From: Betaproteobacteria bacterium
GTDB lineage: Bacteria > Pseudomonadota > Gammaproteobacteria > Burkholderiales > Burkholderiaceae_D
Assembly: GCA_025362735.1 (NCBI GenBank)
Contig: JANYFL010000012.1
Coordinates: 1 to 35,137, forward strand
Reading direction: 5' to 3'
DNA length: 35,137 nucleotides
This document shows positions 1-8,069 of the stretch, one piece after another (within the stretch, counting starts at the first letter, position 1; each line of letters opens with the position of its first letter). The notes under the pieces were generated by a model. That model saw only the letters and a program-made list of their open reading frames with translations, was not told the origin of the DNA and did no database searches. The translations under genes and the position numbers were made by a program.

Positions 1-132
1 TACAACTATCGCGGTGTTTCCCGTTATCATTTCCCCATGTATCTTAAGGAAATCGAATACCGCTACAACCACCGACATGACAACGTCTTTAAGCTGTTCC
101 TGAAACTCTTCTTTGGTTACGTTTCGCCCTAA
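1..132 (+). mobile_element. 3' end of IS1595 (ISXO2-like) transposase gene, partial
   Basis: The reading frame is open from the window edge to a TAA at 130-132 and encodes 43 residues. It contains FPMYLKEIEYRYNHRHDN, which matches the remembered C-terminal signature of IS1595/ISXO2-type DDE transposases (FPLYLKE-EFRYNHR). These enzymes cut and paste their own insertion sequence. The catalytic core and left end lie outside the window, so intactness cannot be judged. I saw no clear terminal inverted repeat in the 41 bases before the next gene, so the right boundary of the element is not placed. Confidence 0.75.
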
Positions 133-173
133 TTACCAAAATTAATGCAGCCTTGATTGTTTATCATAGCACC

Positions 174-1805
174 ATGAATTTTCGGCTATTCAATTCAAAG
201 ACTTTTTCATTGGCTGTCAACGTCCATGCCGGATATCGCTTCCGTCTGGCGAGAATCCTTGTCTTGATGTTGATTCTGCAAATGGCGGTGCAACCTCTTT
301 CGGCTTATGCACAGTTCAGTAATCGTGCGTCAGGAATACCAACGTCCGATCCGATCAATCTGCCCAGTTTGGGTGATCCGTCCAGTGATGATTTGTCACC
401 AATCGCCGAGCGCAAGCTGGGCGAGGAGATCATGTTGCAGGGGCGAGAGACCGGTCAGATTCTCGATGACGAGGAGACGACCGAATATCTCAATCGGTTT
501 GGGCAGAGTCTGGTTGATCATGCGCCGCCCAGCAATTTCAGTTTCGAGTTCTTCGCGATCAAGGATCCGAATATCAATGCGTTTGCCTTGCCCGGTGGGT
601 ATATTGGTATTCATTCGGGCTTGTTGATCGCTGCACAATCTGAGTCTGAACTGGCTTCGGTGATGTCGCATGAAATGGGGCATGTGATCCAGCGACATAT
701 CGCACGCAAAATCGGTAATGATCGGCAGACGAGTTTGATTGCTATGGGTGCCATGCTTCTGAGCTTGATTGCCGTGTCGCGTGCAACTGGTAACGGTGGT
801 GCCGACGCGGCGCAGGCGGCGATGGTAGGAGCGCAGGGATACGCAGTACAGGAGCAACTCAGCTTTAGTCGGGATGCCGAACGCGAGGCGGATCGTGTCG
901 GTTTCCAGATTTTGCAGGACTCGCGTTTTGACGTATTGGCCATGCCCACTTTTTTTGGACGACTGCAACAAGCGACCCTATCAAGTGACAATGGCACGCC
1001 GGTATGGCTGCGCACGCACCCGATGACCACCGAGCGCATGGCCGATATTCAAAACCGGATTCGTCAGACCCCATACCGTCAACGACCGGACAGCCTGGAT
1101 TTTCAACTCATTCGCGCACGCATGCGAGTCTTGCAGAATGAAACGGTTCAAGGTTTGATCGACACCCGGAACAACTTTGAAGATCAACTCAAAACGGGTC
1201 GCTATCCAAACGAAATTGCCGTGCATTACGGTTTGGCCTTGGTGTTGATTCGACAAAAAGATATTGCTGGGGCGAAACTTGAACTGGAGCGTATACGCAA
1301 GTTGCTGCCGCGCAGAAATGCCATGATTGAAAATATGGCGGTTGATATTCTCCAGCTCGCTGGCGACGCTGCGGGTGCGGCAAAGCTGGCCAAGTCAGCA
1401 CAGGCTGAATTTCCTCAATCCCGCATGATCGCGATTACTTATGCCGACGCTTTGCAGCAGGCCGGGCAGCAAGATGAGGCGATTATTTTTCTGCGCGATC
1501 AGCTGCAGTTGTATCGTAAGCAGCCGGTGTTTTATGAATTGCTAGCACGTAGTTATGCGGCCAAGGGCAATGCGATGATGGAACACAAAACCATGGCTGA
1601 AAATTACGTTTTGCGAGGAAGCCCGACCGAAGCTCTGGAACAACTGAAGATGGCACGCACATTCAGTAATAATGATTTTTACGAACAGTCGCAAATTGAT
1701 GCGCGTGTTCGTGAAATGCAGGCCTTGATACTGGAACGCAAAAAAGCTGACCGCGAAAACAAACGCAGTTCGGATCGACTCAGTTTGAGCGTCGGCACGC
1801 AATAG
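174..1805 (+). CDS. Exported M48 family zinc metalloprotease with C-terminal TPRs (BepA-like)
   Basis: The 543-residue product probably acts in the periplasm as a protease/chaperone for outer-membrane protein quality control, as BepA does in E. coli. An N-terminal hydrophobic segment (about residues 27-40) ending near SAYAQ looks like a signal peptide. HEMGH at about residues 166-170 is the HExxH zinc motif. The downstream DAEREAD motif supplies the third zinc-ligand glutamate typical of M48. Helical TPR-like repeats fill the C-terminal third. The ATG at 174 is preferred over an in-frame TTG at 153, although neither has a strong Shine-Dalgarno sequence. The gene stands alone between a transposase remnant and a palindromic repeat cluster. 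Family assignment is firm; the exact orthologue is inferred. Confidence 0.88.
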   Translation: MNFRLFNSKTFSLAVNVHAGYRFRLARILVLMLILQMAVQPLSAYAQFSNRASGIPTSDPINLPSLGDPSSDDLSPIAERKLGEEIMLQGRETGQILDDEETTEYLNRFGQSLVDHAPPSNFSFEFFAIKDPNINAFALPGGYIGIHSGLLIAAQSESELASVMSHEMGHVIQRHIARKIGNDRQTSLIAMGAMLLSLIAVSRATGNGGADAAQAAMVGAQGYAVQEQLSFSRDAEREADRVGFQILQDSRFDVLAMPTFFGRLQQATLSSDNGTPVWLRTHPMTTERMADIQNRIRQTPYRQRPDSLDFQLIRARMRVLQNETVQGLIDTRNNFEDQLKTGRYPNEIAVHYGLALVLIRQKDIAGAKLELERIRKLLPRRNAMIENMAVDILQLAGDAAGAAKLAKSAQAEFPQSRMIAITYADALQQAGQQDEAIIFLRDQLQLYRKQPVFYELLARSYAAKGNAMMEHKTMAENYVLRGSPTEALEQLKMARTFSNNDFYEQSQIDARVREMQALILERKKADRENKRSSDRLSLSVGTQ

Positions 1806-1829
1806 TTAATATGTTCCTAACTTCGCTAC

Positions 1830-1855
1830 GTCATTCCCGCGCAGGCGGGAATGAC
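1830..1855. repeat. dRS3-like palindrome, copy 1
   Basis: A short palindrome has arms TCATTCCCGC and GCGGGAATGA around a small centre. The core ATTCCC-GCGCAGGC-GGGAAT matches the remembered dRS3 repeat of Neisseria and similar repeats in other betaproteobacteria. It lies 25 bp after the M48 protease stop and could form an RNA hairpin, but no T run follows. Confidence 0.7.
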
Positions 1856-1923
1856 GGCTTGTAGTTTATGGTCGGAAACTTGCATAGCGTTTGCTTAGGG
1901 GAATTCAGATTAAGTGAAAATTT

Positions 1924-1992
1924 GTCGTTCCTGCGAAGGCAGGAACCCAGTGACTTTAACGCCGCTGGATTCCCGCCTGCGCGGGAATGACG
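1924..1992. repeat. Composite dRS3-like repeat pair, copies 2 and 3
   Basis: Two palindromes lie head to tail: GTTCCTGCGAAGGCAGGAAC (about 1927-1946) and ATTCCCGCCTGCGCGGGAAT (about 1969-1988), separated by about 22 bp. The flanks (CCCAGTG and CTGGATTCC) are partly complementary, so the whole unit could fold as a larger structure. Together with the copy at 1830 they fill the gap between the convergent M48 and DUF2946-type genes. No protein is encoded here. Confidence 0.68.
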
Positions 1993-2015
1993 GTCTAATC
2001 AGAGAGGTTGCTTAG

Positions 2016-2657
2016 CTATAAACTGGGATTCGGATTAAAACCAAAACGCGCAGCCACTGCTTCAGATGCGATGCCCACAAGCGGCAGAATGAAATGGTCA
2101 TCGTTCATCCAGCGTATCCAGAGTTGTGGTGTTTTCTCTGACTGCAGAGTTGAGTGGTTCATCAGTAAGGCAATCTTCTCATTGAGGACGGTTTCATCAA
2201 GCTTCATTCCATTCGAATCACACAGCCATTCGGCGAGCAAGGTGCTGTCATGATCGTGCATGACACCAATGCGGCCATCAGCCTGAATCAAGAAACGTCC
2301 TTCACTGTCGAGCCAGATTCCCGTTGGCGCAGGATTGGTTTGATCCACTGATGATGCAGTGTGCGCGCGTAGTTGCCAACCGGTACCTTTCTGTTTCGGG
2401 AGCAGCCGCCACACATAAGGTGTGTAAGCCAATGTGACGTACACACGTTGGGGCCCGTTCTGGAATAGCCAGCGGCCTTGTTCATCCGCGATGTAATTGC
2501 GATTGATGAAGTCGACGATGGCGGTGTGCGTGATGGTTTGGCGTTGGGTTCCTTCCAAACCAATGCGCCATTGGCCCCGTGCATCCAGGCCCAGCCAGCC
2601 ATGACAGTCGGGCACATTGGGCCATTTGGCCAGTGCGAGTTTGACGATCTCATCCAT
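2016..2657 (-). CDS. Conserved protein of unknown function (DUF2946-type)
   Basis: This 213-residue soluble protein has no signal peptide or membrane segment. It opens with MDEIVKLALAKWPNVPDCHG and contains GRWLFQNGPQRVYV at about residues 61-74. I remember similar sequences in Burkholderiales annotated as DUF2946-family proteins, but no function is known to me. The start overlaps the end of the upstream hydrolase gene by 8 bp, which implies translational coupling and a shared transcript. I do not recognise catalytic motifs. The family label is from memory and less certain than the gene call itself. Confidence 0.75.
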   Translation of the reverse strand: MDEIVKLALAKWPNVPDCHGWLGLDARGQWRIGLEGTQRQTITHTAIVDFINRNYIADEQGRWLFQNGPQRVYVTLAYTPYVWRLLPKQKGTGWQLRAHTASSVDQTNPAPTGIWLDSEGRFLIQADGRIGVMHDHDSTLLAEWLCDSNGMKLDETVLNEKIALLMNHSTLQSEKTPQLWIRWMNDDHFILPLVGIASEAVAARFGFNPNPSL

Positions 2658-3606
2658 GATTTAAAAATTGCATGACACGCTCCGGCATCCATTCTGTTCC
2701 GGGCGCCGCCCGATGCCAGAAACCAACATGACCACCTGTATCAGGATAATCGAGGATCACACTCGGTGAAACGTCATTTTGCTGTGGCAAATAACTCTTG
2801 GGAAGAAAAGGGTCGTTGCGGGCATTCAACAACAGCGTGGGCAAAGTGATGCACGGTAACAGCGGTTTGCTCGATGCGCGAATGTAGTAATCCTCGGCAT
2901 TTCTATACCCGTGAAGTGGAGCCGTTACATGATCATCGAATTCAGTCAGGTTACGGCTGCTGAGCAATGCTGCACGGTTAAACAGATCGGGATATTGATC
3001 AAGCTTGGCAAGGCTCTTGGGTTTCAGGCTGCGCAGAAAGTCGCGTGCGTAAACCAGGTTAAAGCCGGAGCGCAAGGCAATCGCGCCTGCCAGCAAATCA
3101 ATCGGGGCTGATACCGCAGCGGCACGTGCCACGATGGTTTTTGCAACGCTGCCCTGCTCACCCAGCCATTTCAACAACACGTTACCGCCCAGAGAAATAC
3201 CAACAGCGTACAAGTGCGCCGCAGGAAAACGTGCGTGCAAAGAGCGCAGTATCCAGTCGGCTTCGGCGCTGTCACCCGAATGATAAAAGCGAGGACCACG
3301 ATTCAGCGTGCCACTACAACCACGAAAATGTGGGACGACACCACGCCAACCCTGAGCTTGTGCCTGGGCCATCAAACCACGAGCGTAGCGGCTGTCGGAG
3401 CTTCCTTCCAAGCCGTGAAAGACCACCAGAATTTGAGTTTGCTCACTCGCGACTTGTGAATCTGTGAGCCAGTCCGCATCAATGAAGTCACCATCAGGCG
3501 TATCCCAGCGCTCGCGCCGATAAATGACTTTGGCGCGCGAAGCATACAGGGCCGGAACAATGGTTTGAAGATGTGCTCCGGGCAGCCAGAAGGGAGCTTG
3601 CATCAA
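2650..3606 (-). CDS. Alpha/beta-hydrolase, YheT-like
   Basis: The 318-residue product is a predicted cytoplasmic esterase or lipase-like hydrolase with unknown substrate. The opening WLPGAHLQTIVPAL is typical of the YheT family. HGLEGSSDSRYARG forms the oxyanion region, GISLGGN carries the nucleophile serine in a G-x-S-x-G elbow (about residues 136-142), and TGGHVGFW near the C-terminus carries the catalytic histidine. An acid residue is likely in the NARNDPFLP segment. It sits between an NTF2-like gene (4-bp start/stop overlap) and a conserved unknown (8-bp overlap), so the three genes are probably one operon. Confidence 0.88.
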   Translation of the reverse strand: MMQAPFWLPGAHLQTIVPALYASRAKVIYRRERWDTPDGDFIDADWLTDSQVASEQTQILVVFHGLEGSSDSRYARGLMAQAQAQGWRGVVPHFRGCSGTLNRGPRFYHSGDSAEADWILRSLHARFPAAHLYAVGISLGGNVLLKWLGEQGSVAKTIVARAAAVSAPIDLLAGAIALRSGFNLVYARDFLRSLKPKSLAKLDQYPDLFNRAALLSSRNLTEFDDHVTAPLHGYRNAEDYYIRASSKPLLPCITLPTLLLNARNDPFLPKSYLPQQNDVSPSVILDYPDTGGHVGFWHRAAPGTEWMPERVMQFLNHG

Positions 3607-4058
3607 TGCAGAATATTCGGCGGCGGTGAGTATCCGGAGCGCCGGTCCGTCCCGATTTCTTCCTGAGGTGCATTGGAAGCATGATGCAGAATCAATCGCC
3701 AGCCTTGCGGACCTTTAATGAAAATATTGGTCACGTTTAGATTGACCACGATGGTCTGACCTTCATCGTCATTCACGATAATTTGCGCAATCAGACTATG
3801 CACCGAAACCATTGGACCTTGCACCACTTGTATCTGACTGGGACGCGCATGAATGGGGCCTCGGGAAAGAATGTTGCCCCACACTTCCCGAATCGCATGA
3901 TGCCCGACGATGCGCGGCCCGTTGGGCGGGATGCAGACGATCTCCTCATCGTCTGACCAAAGTAGCATGAAGGCATCCAGATCGGCATGTTCCATCGCTT
4001 CATAGAAAGCGTGTTCAACGGCTTCGGGCGAGGCATGCAAGGTTTTAGGTTTGGGCAT
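3603..4058 (-). CDS. NTF2-like / SnoaL-like protein
   Basis: This 151-residue protein has the pattern of the NTF2-like superfamily: an N-terminal helix pair (EAVEHAFYEAMEHADLDAFM), then WSDDEEIVCIPPNGPRIVGH, and a strand-rich second half ending in GWRLILHHAS. Members range from ketosteroid-isomerase-like enzymes to binding proteins, so no reaction can be named. It is the first gene of the three-gene minus-strand run and overlaps the hydrolase start by 4 bp. Its upstream region holds the large inverted repeat at 4101-4190. Confidence 0.82.
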   Translation of the reverse strand: MPKPKTLHASPEAVEHAFYEAMEHADLDAFMLLWSDDEEIVCIPPNGPRIVGHHAIREVWGNILSRGPIHARPSQIQVVQGPMVSVHSLIAQIIVNDDEGQTIVVNLNVTNIFIKGPQGWRLILHHASNAPQEEIGTDRRSGYSPPPNILH

Positions 4059-4100
4059 GTAAGTATTTTATTGATGATTTGATATTCAATGAAAGAACTT

Positions 4101-4190
4101 TCCCTCACCCTAACCCTCTCCCCGTGATCGGGGAGAGGGGACTAAGGAACTCCCTCGCCCGCATCAGCGGGAGAGGGTTGGGGTGAGGGG
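4101..4190. repeat. Long inverted repeat with inner hairpins (CCCTCACCC / GGGTGAGGG type)
   Basis: The outer arms 4101-4122 and 4169-4190 match at about 20 of 22 positions when paired. Inside is a perfect 10-bp stem (CCCTCTCCCC at 4114-4123 with 4130-4139, 6-base loop) and a second CCCGC-GCGGG hairpin near 4158-4171. It is a REP-like intergenic element of a kind I recall from many Proteobacteria. It separates waaF from the NTF2-like gene, both on the minus strand, and could end or attenuate the waaF transcript, although no T run follows. Confidence 0.72.
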
Positions 4191-4245
4191 GCATTCCAAT
4201 GAAATCCAAACTGATTATCCTCAATTATTGAAGTCTCGATGCTAG

Positions 4246-5256
4246 TTAATGTTTGATTTGGAGTTCATCCATGACTTGTTTCGGTTCAATCTGGTTCAAG
4301 CAGTTGAGATGACCGAGAGGACAGGTGCGCTGAAAGCAGGGGCTGCAATCCAGATGCAGCCAAAGTATCGAAGCTTTGTCGGATAGCGGTGGTGTATGGC
4401 GAGGGTCGCTGGAACCGAACAGGGCAATTTGAGGGCGTTGCAACGCCGCAGCCACATGCATCAAACCGGAGTCGTTGCTGACCACGTGACTGGAAGCTGC
4501 AATCAAGGCGAGCGCTTCCGCCAGGTTGGTATGACCAGCCAGATTGCGAACTCGTTTTGAATTTGACGCCAGACGAATTTCTTCTGCGATCATCTGATCG
4601 CCTGGCCCGCCGAGCAGAATAATCTGCGCATTGGAATGTTGCTCAAGAATTTGGCTCGCCAGTGCAGCGAAGTGTTTCGCTGGCCAGCGTTTGGCGGGGC
4701 CAAATTCTGCGCCAGGACAGAGTGCAATGACAGGATGTTCTATGACCAGTTCAAATTTCTTTCTTGTGCTATCGATGACTGACGCTTCGATATGCAACCG
4801 TGGTTTCGGCAATTGATCCGGAACAGCGATATCGACCAAGCTGGCCAGAGCAGCATAGCGCCGTAGCATGGGCACTGACTTTTCTGGATTGGGCAAACGT
4901 CGATTGAGCACACCATAACGCGCCTCACCGAGATAGCCATTGCGTTGAGGAATGCGCGCCAGCCAGGGAATCAGCGCTGACTTGAAACTATTCGGCAAAA
5001 CAAAGCAGCGGTCATATTTTTCCGACCGCAGATTCTTTGCAAACTGCATGCGGTCTCGAGCCTGCAATGTGCCATGCGCGAGTTTCGTGGCCAACACCTT
5101 ATCGACCTCAGGCATGGCTTCCAAAACCGGAGCCACCCAGCTGGGTGCAAGAGCCGCAATATGTTGATCAGGCTGGGCTCGTTTCAACAGCGTCAAAAGC
5201 ACTTGTGCCATCAGTGCATCACCAATCCAGTTGGGTGCAATGATCAGAGTCTTCAC
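4246..5256 (-). CDS. waaF: Lipopolysaccharide heptosyltransferase II
   Basis: WaaF transfers the second L-glycero-D-manno-heptose from ADP-heptose to the inner core of lipopolysaccharide on the cytoplasmic face of the inner membrane. The 336-residue length is normal for the family. Seen motifs of this GT9 enzyme: NWIGDALMAQ at the N-terminus, CPGAEFGPAKRWPAKHFA mid-protein, GGPGDQ, then SNDSGLMHVAAAL and GSSDPRHTPPLS in the nucleotide-sugar half. A cysteine-rich CSPCFQRTCPLGHLNCL closes the protein, as in WaaF orthologues. Its start overlaps the stop of the SirB1-like gene by 4 bp, so it is translated from the murJ-led transcript. Confidence 0.93.
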   Translation of the reverse strand: MKTLIIAPNWIGDALMAQVLLTLLKRAQPDQHIAALAPSWVAPVLEAMPEVDKVLATKLAHGTLQARDRMQFAKNLRSEKYDRCFVLPNSFKSALIPWLARIPQRNGYLGEARYGVLNRRLPNPEKSVPMLRRYAALASLVDIAVPDQLPKPRLHIEASVIDSTRKKFELVIEHPVIALCPGAEFGPAKRWPAKHFAALASQILEQHSNAQIILLGGPGDQMIAEEIRLASNSKRVRNLAGHTNLAEALALIAASSHVVSNDSGLMHVAAALQRPQIALFGSSDPRHTPPLSDKASILWLHLDCSPCFQRTCPLGHLNCLNQIEPKQVMDELQIKH

Positions 5257-6098
5257 GATAGATGCAAGGTCCCGATAACACTGTTCAGGAAATCGGCATC
5301 CGGCGCATCAGAATTTTCCTGGAGATAAAAATTGAGGTCTTCCAATGCCGCCTGCGGTTTTTTCAAACGCGCCAAGGTCAGTCCACGGTCACGCCTTTCT
5401 TCTGCGACATCGGGAAGAAGAATCACCAGGCGCTGATTGACATCCAGCAATTGCGGATATTGTTTCGTGTCTGAATAAACGCTTTTGAGATTATGCAAAA
5501 GTCGCATCAGGATATGACGAGGTGAGGCTTCCTGAATGGCTGCGACCAAAGCCTGGCTGGTGGGGATGTCGCGGTCGCGCTCATCAAGAAACTGGGCGAG
5601 ACGTTGTTCAAGTTGTTCGCGGGAGAGTGATTGACCGTCGCAGGGATCCAGAAACAATTCGCCATGCGTGCTACCGACATTGACTTTGAGCTTGACCAGA
5701 AAGTGGCCCGGAAACGAAACGCCGCGCAAGGGCAGGCCGATTTGCTGACCAATTTCCAGATACAGAATTGCCAGTGAAATCGGGATGCCGATGCGACGTT
5801 CCAGGACGCGATTCAAATAGCTGTTATCGGGATCAAAAAAGTCATTGCGATTACTGCTGAATCCCAGCTCGCCAAAAAAATAACGGTTCAGTGAACGCAG
5901 CCGATGCATGTAAGGCGCATCAATCGGCAGACGTTTTTTGAGCGTTGCGGCGAGTCGATCAATGTCGAGTTGTTGTGCTTCGAGGTCGATTTTCGGATAG
6001 ACATCCTGTGCAATGCATAAGGCCGCTTCCGTCAGCGGAATCTCATCACTGCGCTGGTTAGTGGTGACCAGGGTATTGAAGTAATCGAGCGGCGTCAT
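5253..6098 (-). CDS. SirB1/transglutaminase-like family protein with TPR tail
   Basis: This 281-residue cytoplasmic protein matches the SirB1 family. The core stretch RRIGIPISLAILYLEIG followed by GVSFPGHFLVKL and FLDPCDG is the conserved transglutaminase-like fold. The C-terminal third, about residues 180-275, looks like tetratricopeptide helices (LDVNQRLVILLPDVAEERRD). The biochemical role is unknown; homologues often sit next to cell-envelope or prfA/hemK genes. Here it lies 3 bp after murJ and overlaps waaF by 4 bp, so it belongs to an envelope-assembly operon. Confidence 0.85.
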   Translation of the reverse strand: MTPLDYFNTLVTTNQRSDEIPLTEAALCIAQDVYPKIDLEAQQLDIDRLAATLKKRLPIDAPYMHRLRSLNRYFFGELGFSSNRNDFFDPDNSYLNRVLERRIGIPISLAILYLEIGQQIGLPLRGVSFPGHFLVKLKVNVGSTHGELFLDPCDGQSLSREQLEQRLAQFLDERDRDIPTSQALVAAIQEASPRHILMRLLHNLKSVYSDTKQYPQLLDVNQRLVILLPDVAEERRDRGLTLARLKKPQAALEDLNFYLQENSDAPDADFLNSVIGTLHLS

Positions 6099-6101
6099 GA
6101 T

Positions 6102-7649
6102 TCAGATTTTGCGCTTGAATTCAGAAATTTTCAGCCCACTGGCCAGCAAGGTAGCGAAGTAGACGCCAGCCGCCGCCGTGATGACGAGAGCCAACAGGCC
6201 AATGCGCATGAAGGGCTCAGCCCGCAGTCCGAGCCAGTCGAAGTGCTGGTTGGCCCACCACAGAGCGGCACCCATAATTGTGAGACCGAGCAACAGCCGT
6301 AGTGCAAATGGTGCCCAGCCGGGTTGTGCCTGGATGACGCCTCGGCGACGTAGACCGGTGAAGAGCAGCAGGGCGTTTAAACAAGCGCCCAATCCGATCG
6401 ACAGGGCCAGACCTGCATGTTGAAACAAGGGGACGAAAGCCAGATTCATCGCCTGAGTCAGCGCCAAAACGAGTAGACCGATTTTGACGGGCGTCTTGAT
6501 GTCCTGTTTGGCGTAATAACCAGGGGCCAGAATTTTGACCAGAACCAATCCGATCAGGCCGACGCCATAAGCGGTCACGGCATGGCTGGTCATCAAGACG
6601 TCAGCGGCCGTAAAGCGCACGTAATGAAATAAGGTGGCCGTCAGCGGAACCGAGAGCAGCCAGAGCGCCAGCGCGCAGGGCAGAGCCAAGAGAAAGGTGA
6701 GGCGCATGCCCCAGTCCAGAAGTTCGGCTACTTGCTTGTCATTGTTACTGGCATTGGCTTGGGTCAGGCTTGGCAGTAGCACCGTTCCCAATGCCACGCC
6801 GAGCAAGGCCGTCGGAAATTCCATCAAGCGGTCGGCATAACTCAGCCAGGAAATACTGCCCGGCGTTAGCCATGAAGCGATGTTGGTATTGATGATCAAG
6901 CTGAGCTGTGCCACGGAGACTGCAAAAATGGCTGGCACCATTTGTTTGATGATGCGACGCACACCGGCATCCGCTAATGCGGCGCGAATATTGAATGAAA
7001 TCCGCGGCAGCATATGAATACGCTTGAGGGCAGGAACCTGAAATGCCAGCTGCACAACACCGCCTAGAATCACGCCAATTGCCAGTGCAAGAATCGGCGG
7101 GTTGATGTAGGGCCGCAACCAGATTGCGCAGCCAATAAAACTCAGGTTCAACAACACGGGTGTGAAAGCAGGAACACTGAAATTGCGCCAGGTATTGAGA
7201 ATGCCCGACGCACCTGCAACCAGGGCAATCGTCAGGATGTAGGGAAACATGACTCGTGTGAGCAATACCGCCAGATCAATCCCCCCCGGTTGCTGACCGA
7301 GGCCCGTCGCCAGCACCAATACGATGACCGGCGTGGCGACAATGCCAATGATTGTGACCACCAGTAATGTCCAGGCCAGCAGTGTGGCCGTGTGGTCCAC
7401 CAGGATTTTGGTTTCTGCTTCGCCACGTCGGGTTTTGAATTCGCCCAGGATCGGCACAAAGGCTTGCGAAAAGGCACCCTCGGCAAACATGCGTCGCAGC
7501 AGATTGGGAATGCGGAAAGCGGCGTTGAACGCGTCCGTTTGAACGCTGGCACCGAAAAGACTGGCGACGATGGACTCGCGGATCATGCCGGTAATGCGCG
7601 AGAGCATGGTCATGCCACTGACAGTTGCCAGAACGCGGAGCAGATTCAT
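6102..7649 (-). CDS. murJ: Lipid II flippase MurJ
   Basis: MurJ moves the peptidoglycan precursor lipid II across the inner membrane. The 515-residue protein has about 14 hydrophobic segments and the family N-terminus with SRITGMIRESIVASLFG and FRIPNLLRRMFAEGAFSQAF, which contains the conserved arginines of the central cavity. The ATG at 7649 has no Shine-Dalgarno sequence. A TATAAT hexamer on the minus strand ends just 6 bases before it, raising the possibility of a leaderless transcript. It is followed within 3 bp by the SirB1-like gene, then waaF. Upstream, the vapC stop is only 45 bp away, so read-through from the toxin genes is possible. Confidence 0.95.
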   Translation of the reverse strand: MNLLRVLATVSGMTMLSRITGMIRESIVASLFGASVQTDAFNAAFRIPNLLRRMFAEGAFSQAFVPILGEFKTRRGEAETKILVDHTATLLAWTLLVVTIIGIVATPVIVLVLATGLGQQPGGIDLAVLLTRVMFPYILTIALVAGASGILNTWRNFSVPAFTPVLLNLSFIGCAIWLRPYINPPILALAIGVILGGVVQLAFQVPALKRIHMLPRISFNIRAALADAGVRRIIKQMVPAIFAVSVAQLSLIINTNIASWLTPGSISWLSYADRLMEFPTALLGVALGTVLLPSLTQANASNNDKQVAELLDWGMRLTFLLALPCALALWLLSVPLTATLFHYVRFTAADVLMTSHAVTAYGVGLIGLVLVKILAPGYYAKQDIKTPVKIGLLVLALTQAMNLAFVPLFQHAGLALSIGLGACLNALLLFTGLRRRGVIQAQPGWAPFALRLLLGLTIMGAALWWANQHFDWLGLRAEPFMRIGLLALVITAAAGVYFATLLASGLKISEFKRKI

Positions 7650-7655
7650 AGTGAG

Positions 7656-7685
7656 ATTATAGGAATGGCTTAAGCATGCGGTCAG
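7656..7685 (-). promoter_or_regulatory. Candidate sigma-70 promoter for murJ (possibly leaderless)
   Basis: On the minus strand a perfect TATAAT (7661-7656) lies 18 bp after CTGACC (7685-7680; four of six bases match TTGACA). The -10 box ends 6 bases before the murJ ATG, so transcription would begin at or next to the A of the start codon. This is read from sequence only; the -35 is weak. Confidence 0.4.
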
Positions 7686-7694
7686 TGGGCCATG

Positions 7695-8069
7695 TCAATG
7701 CTTTGGTTCGAGATAAGCCAAGCCAGTTTCGCCAGCGATTTCACGCAGCCGTTTATCTCGTGTCCAGAGTTGGGTTTGGCCATCCATTGCAACTGCAGCT
7801 AGTAAATGGATATCGATGTAGCCGATACCCCGCCCCATCAATTGATTTTGTTCGATAAAAAAAAGGACTTCTTCTTCAGTCGCTGCTGGCAGATGTGGCA
7901 TGCCGTGCAATAACCCCAAAACCTGACTACGCGCTTGCAGATGACCACAAGCCAGTTCACCGATAATAAAAGGATGAATGCAGACTTGCCCGGCTTCGAG
8001 TTTTTGCACCAGCCCACGGTCATTACGGCGCAAATGGTCAACCCAGATTGAGGTGTCAACCAGAATCAC
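7695..8069 (-). CDS. vapC: PIN-domain ribonuclease toxin VapC
   Basis: This 124-residue PIN-domain protein is the toxin of a type II toxin-antitoxin pair; VapC toxins cleave RNA such as initiator tRNA or rRNA. The acidic metal-binding residues are all visible: D5 in MILVDTSIW, E38 in IGELACG, D86 in GYIDIHLLAA and D105 in WTRDKRL. Nothing suggests inactivation. The start overlaps the vapB stop by 4 bp, the usual arrangement that couples antitoxin and toxin synthesis. The pair sits between mrp and murJ on the same strand, as a small cassette in a housekeeping run. The RNA target cannot be read from sequence. Confidence 0.92.
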   Translation of the reverse strand: MILVDTSIWVDHLRRNDRGLVQKLEAGQVCIHPFIIGELACGHLQARSQVLGLLHGMPHLPAATEEEVLFFIEQNQLMGRGIGYIDIHLLAAVAMDGQTQLWTRDKRLREIAGETGLAYLEPKH

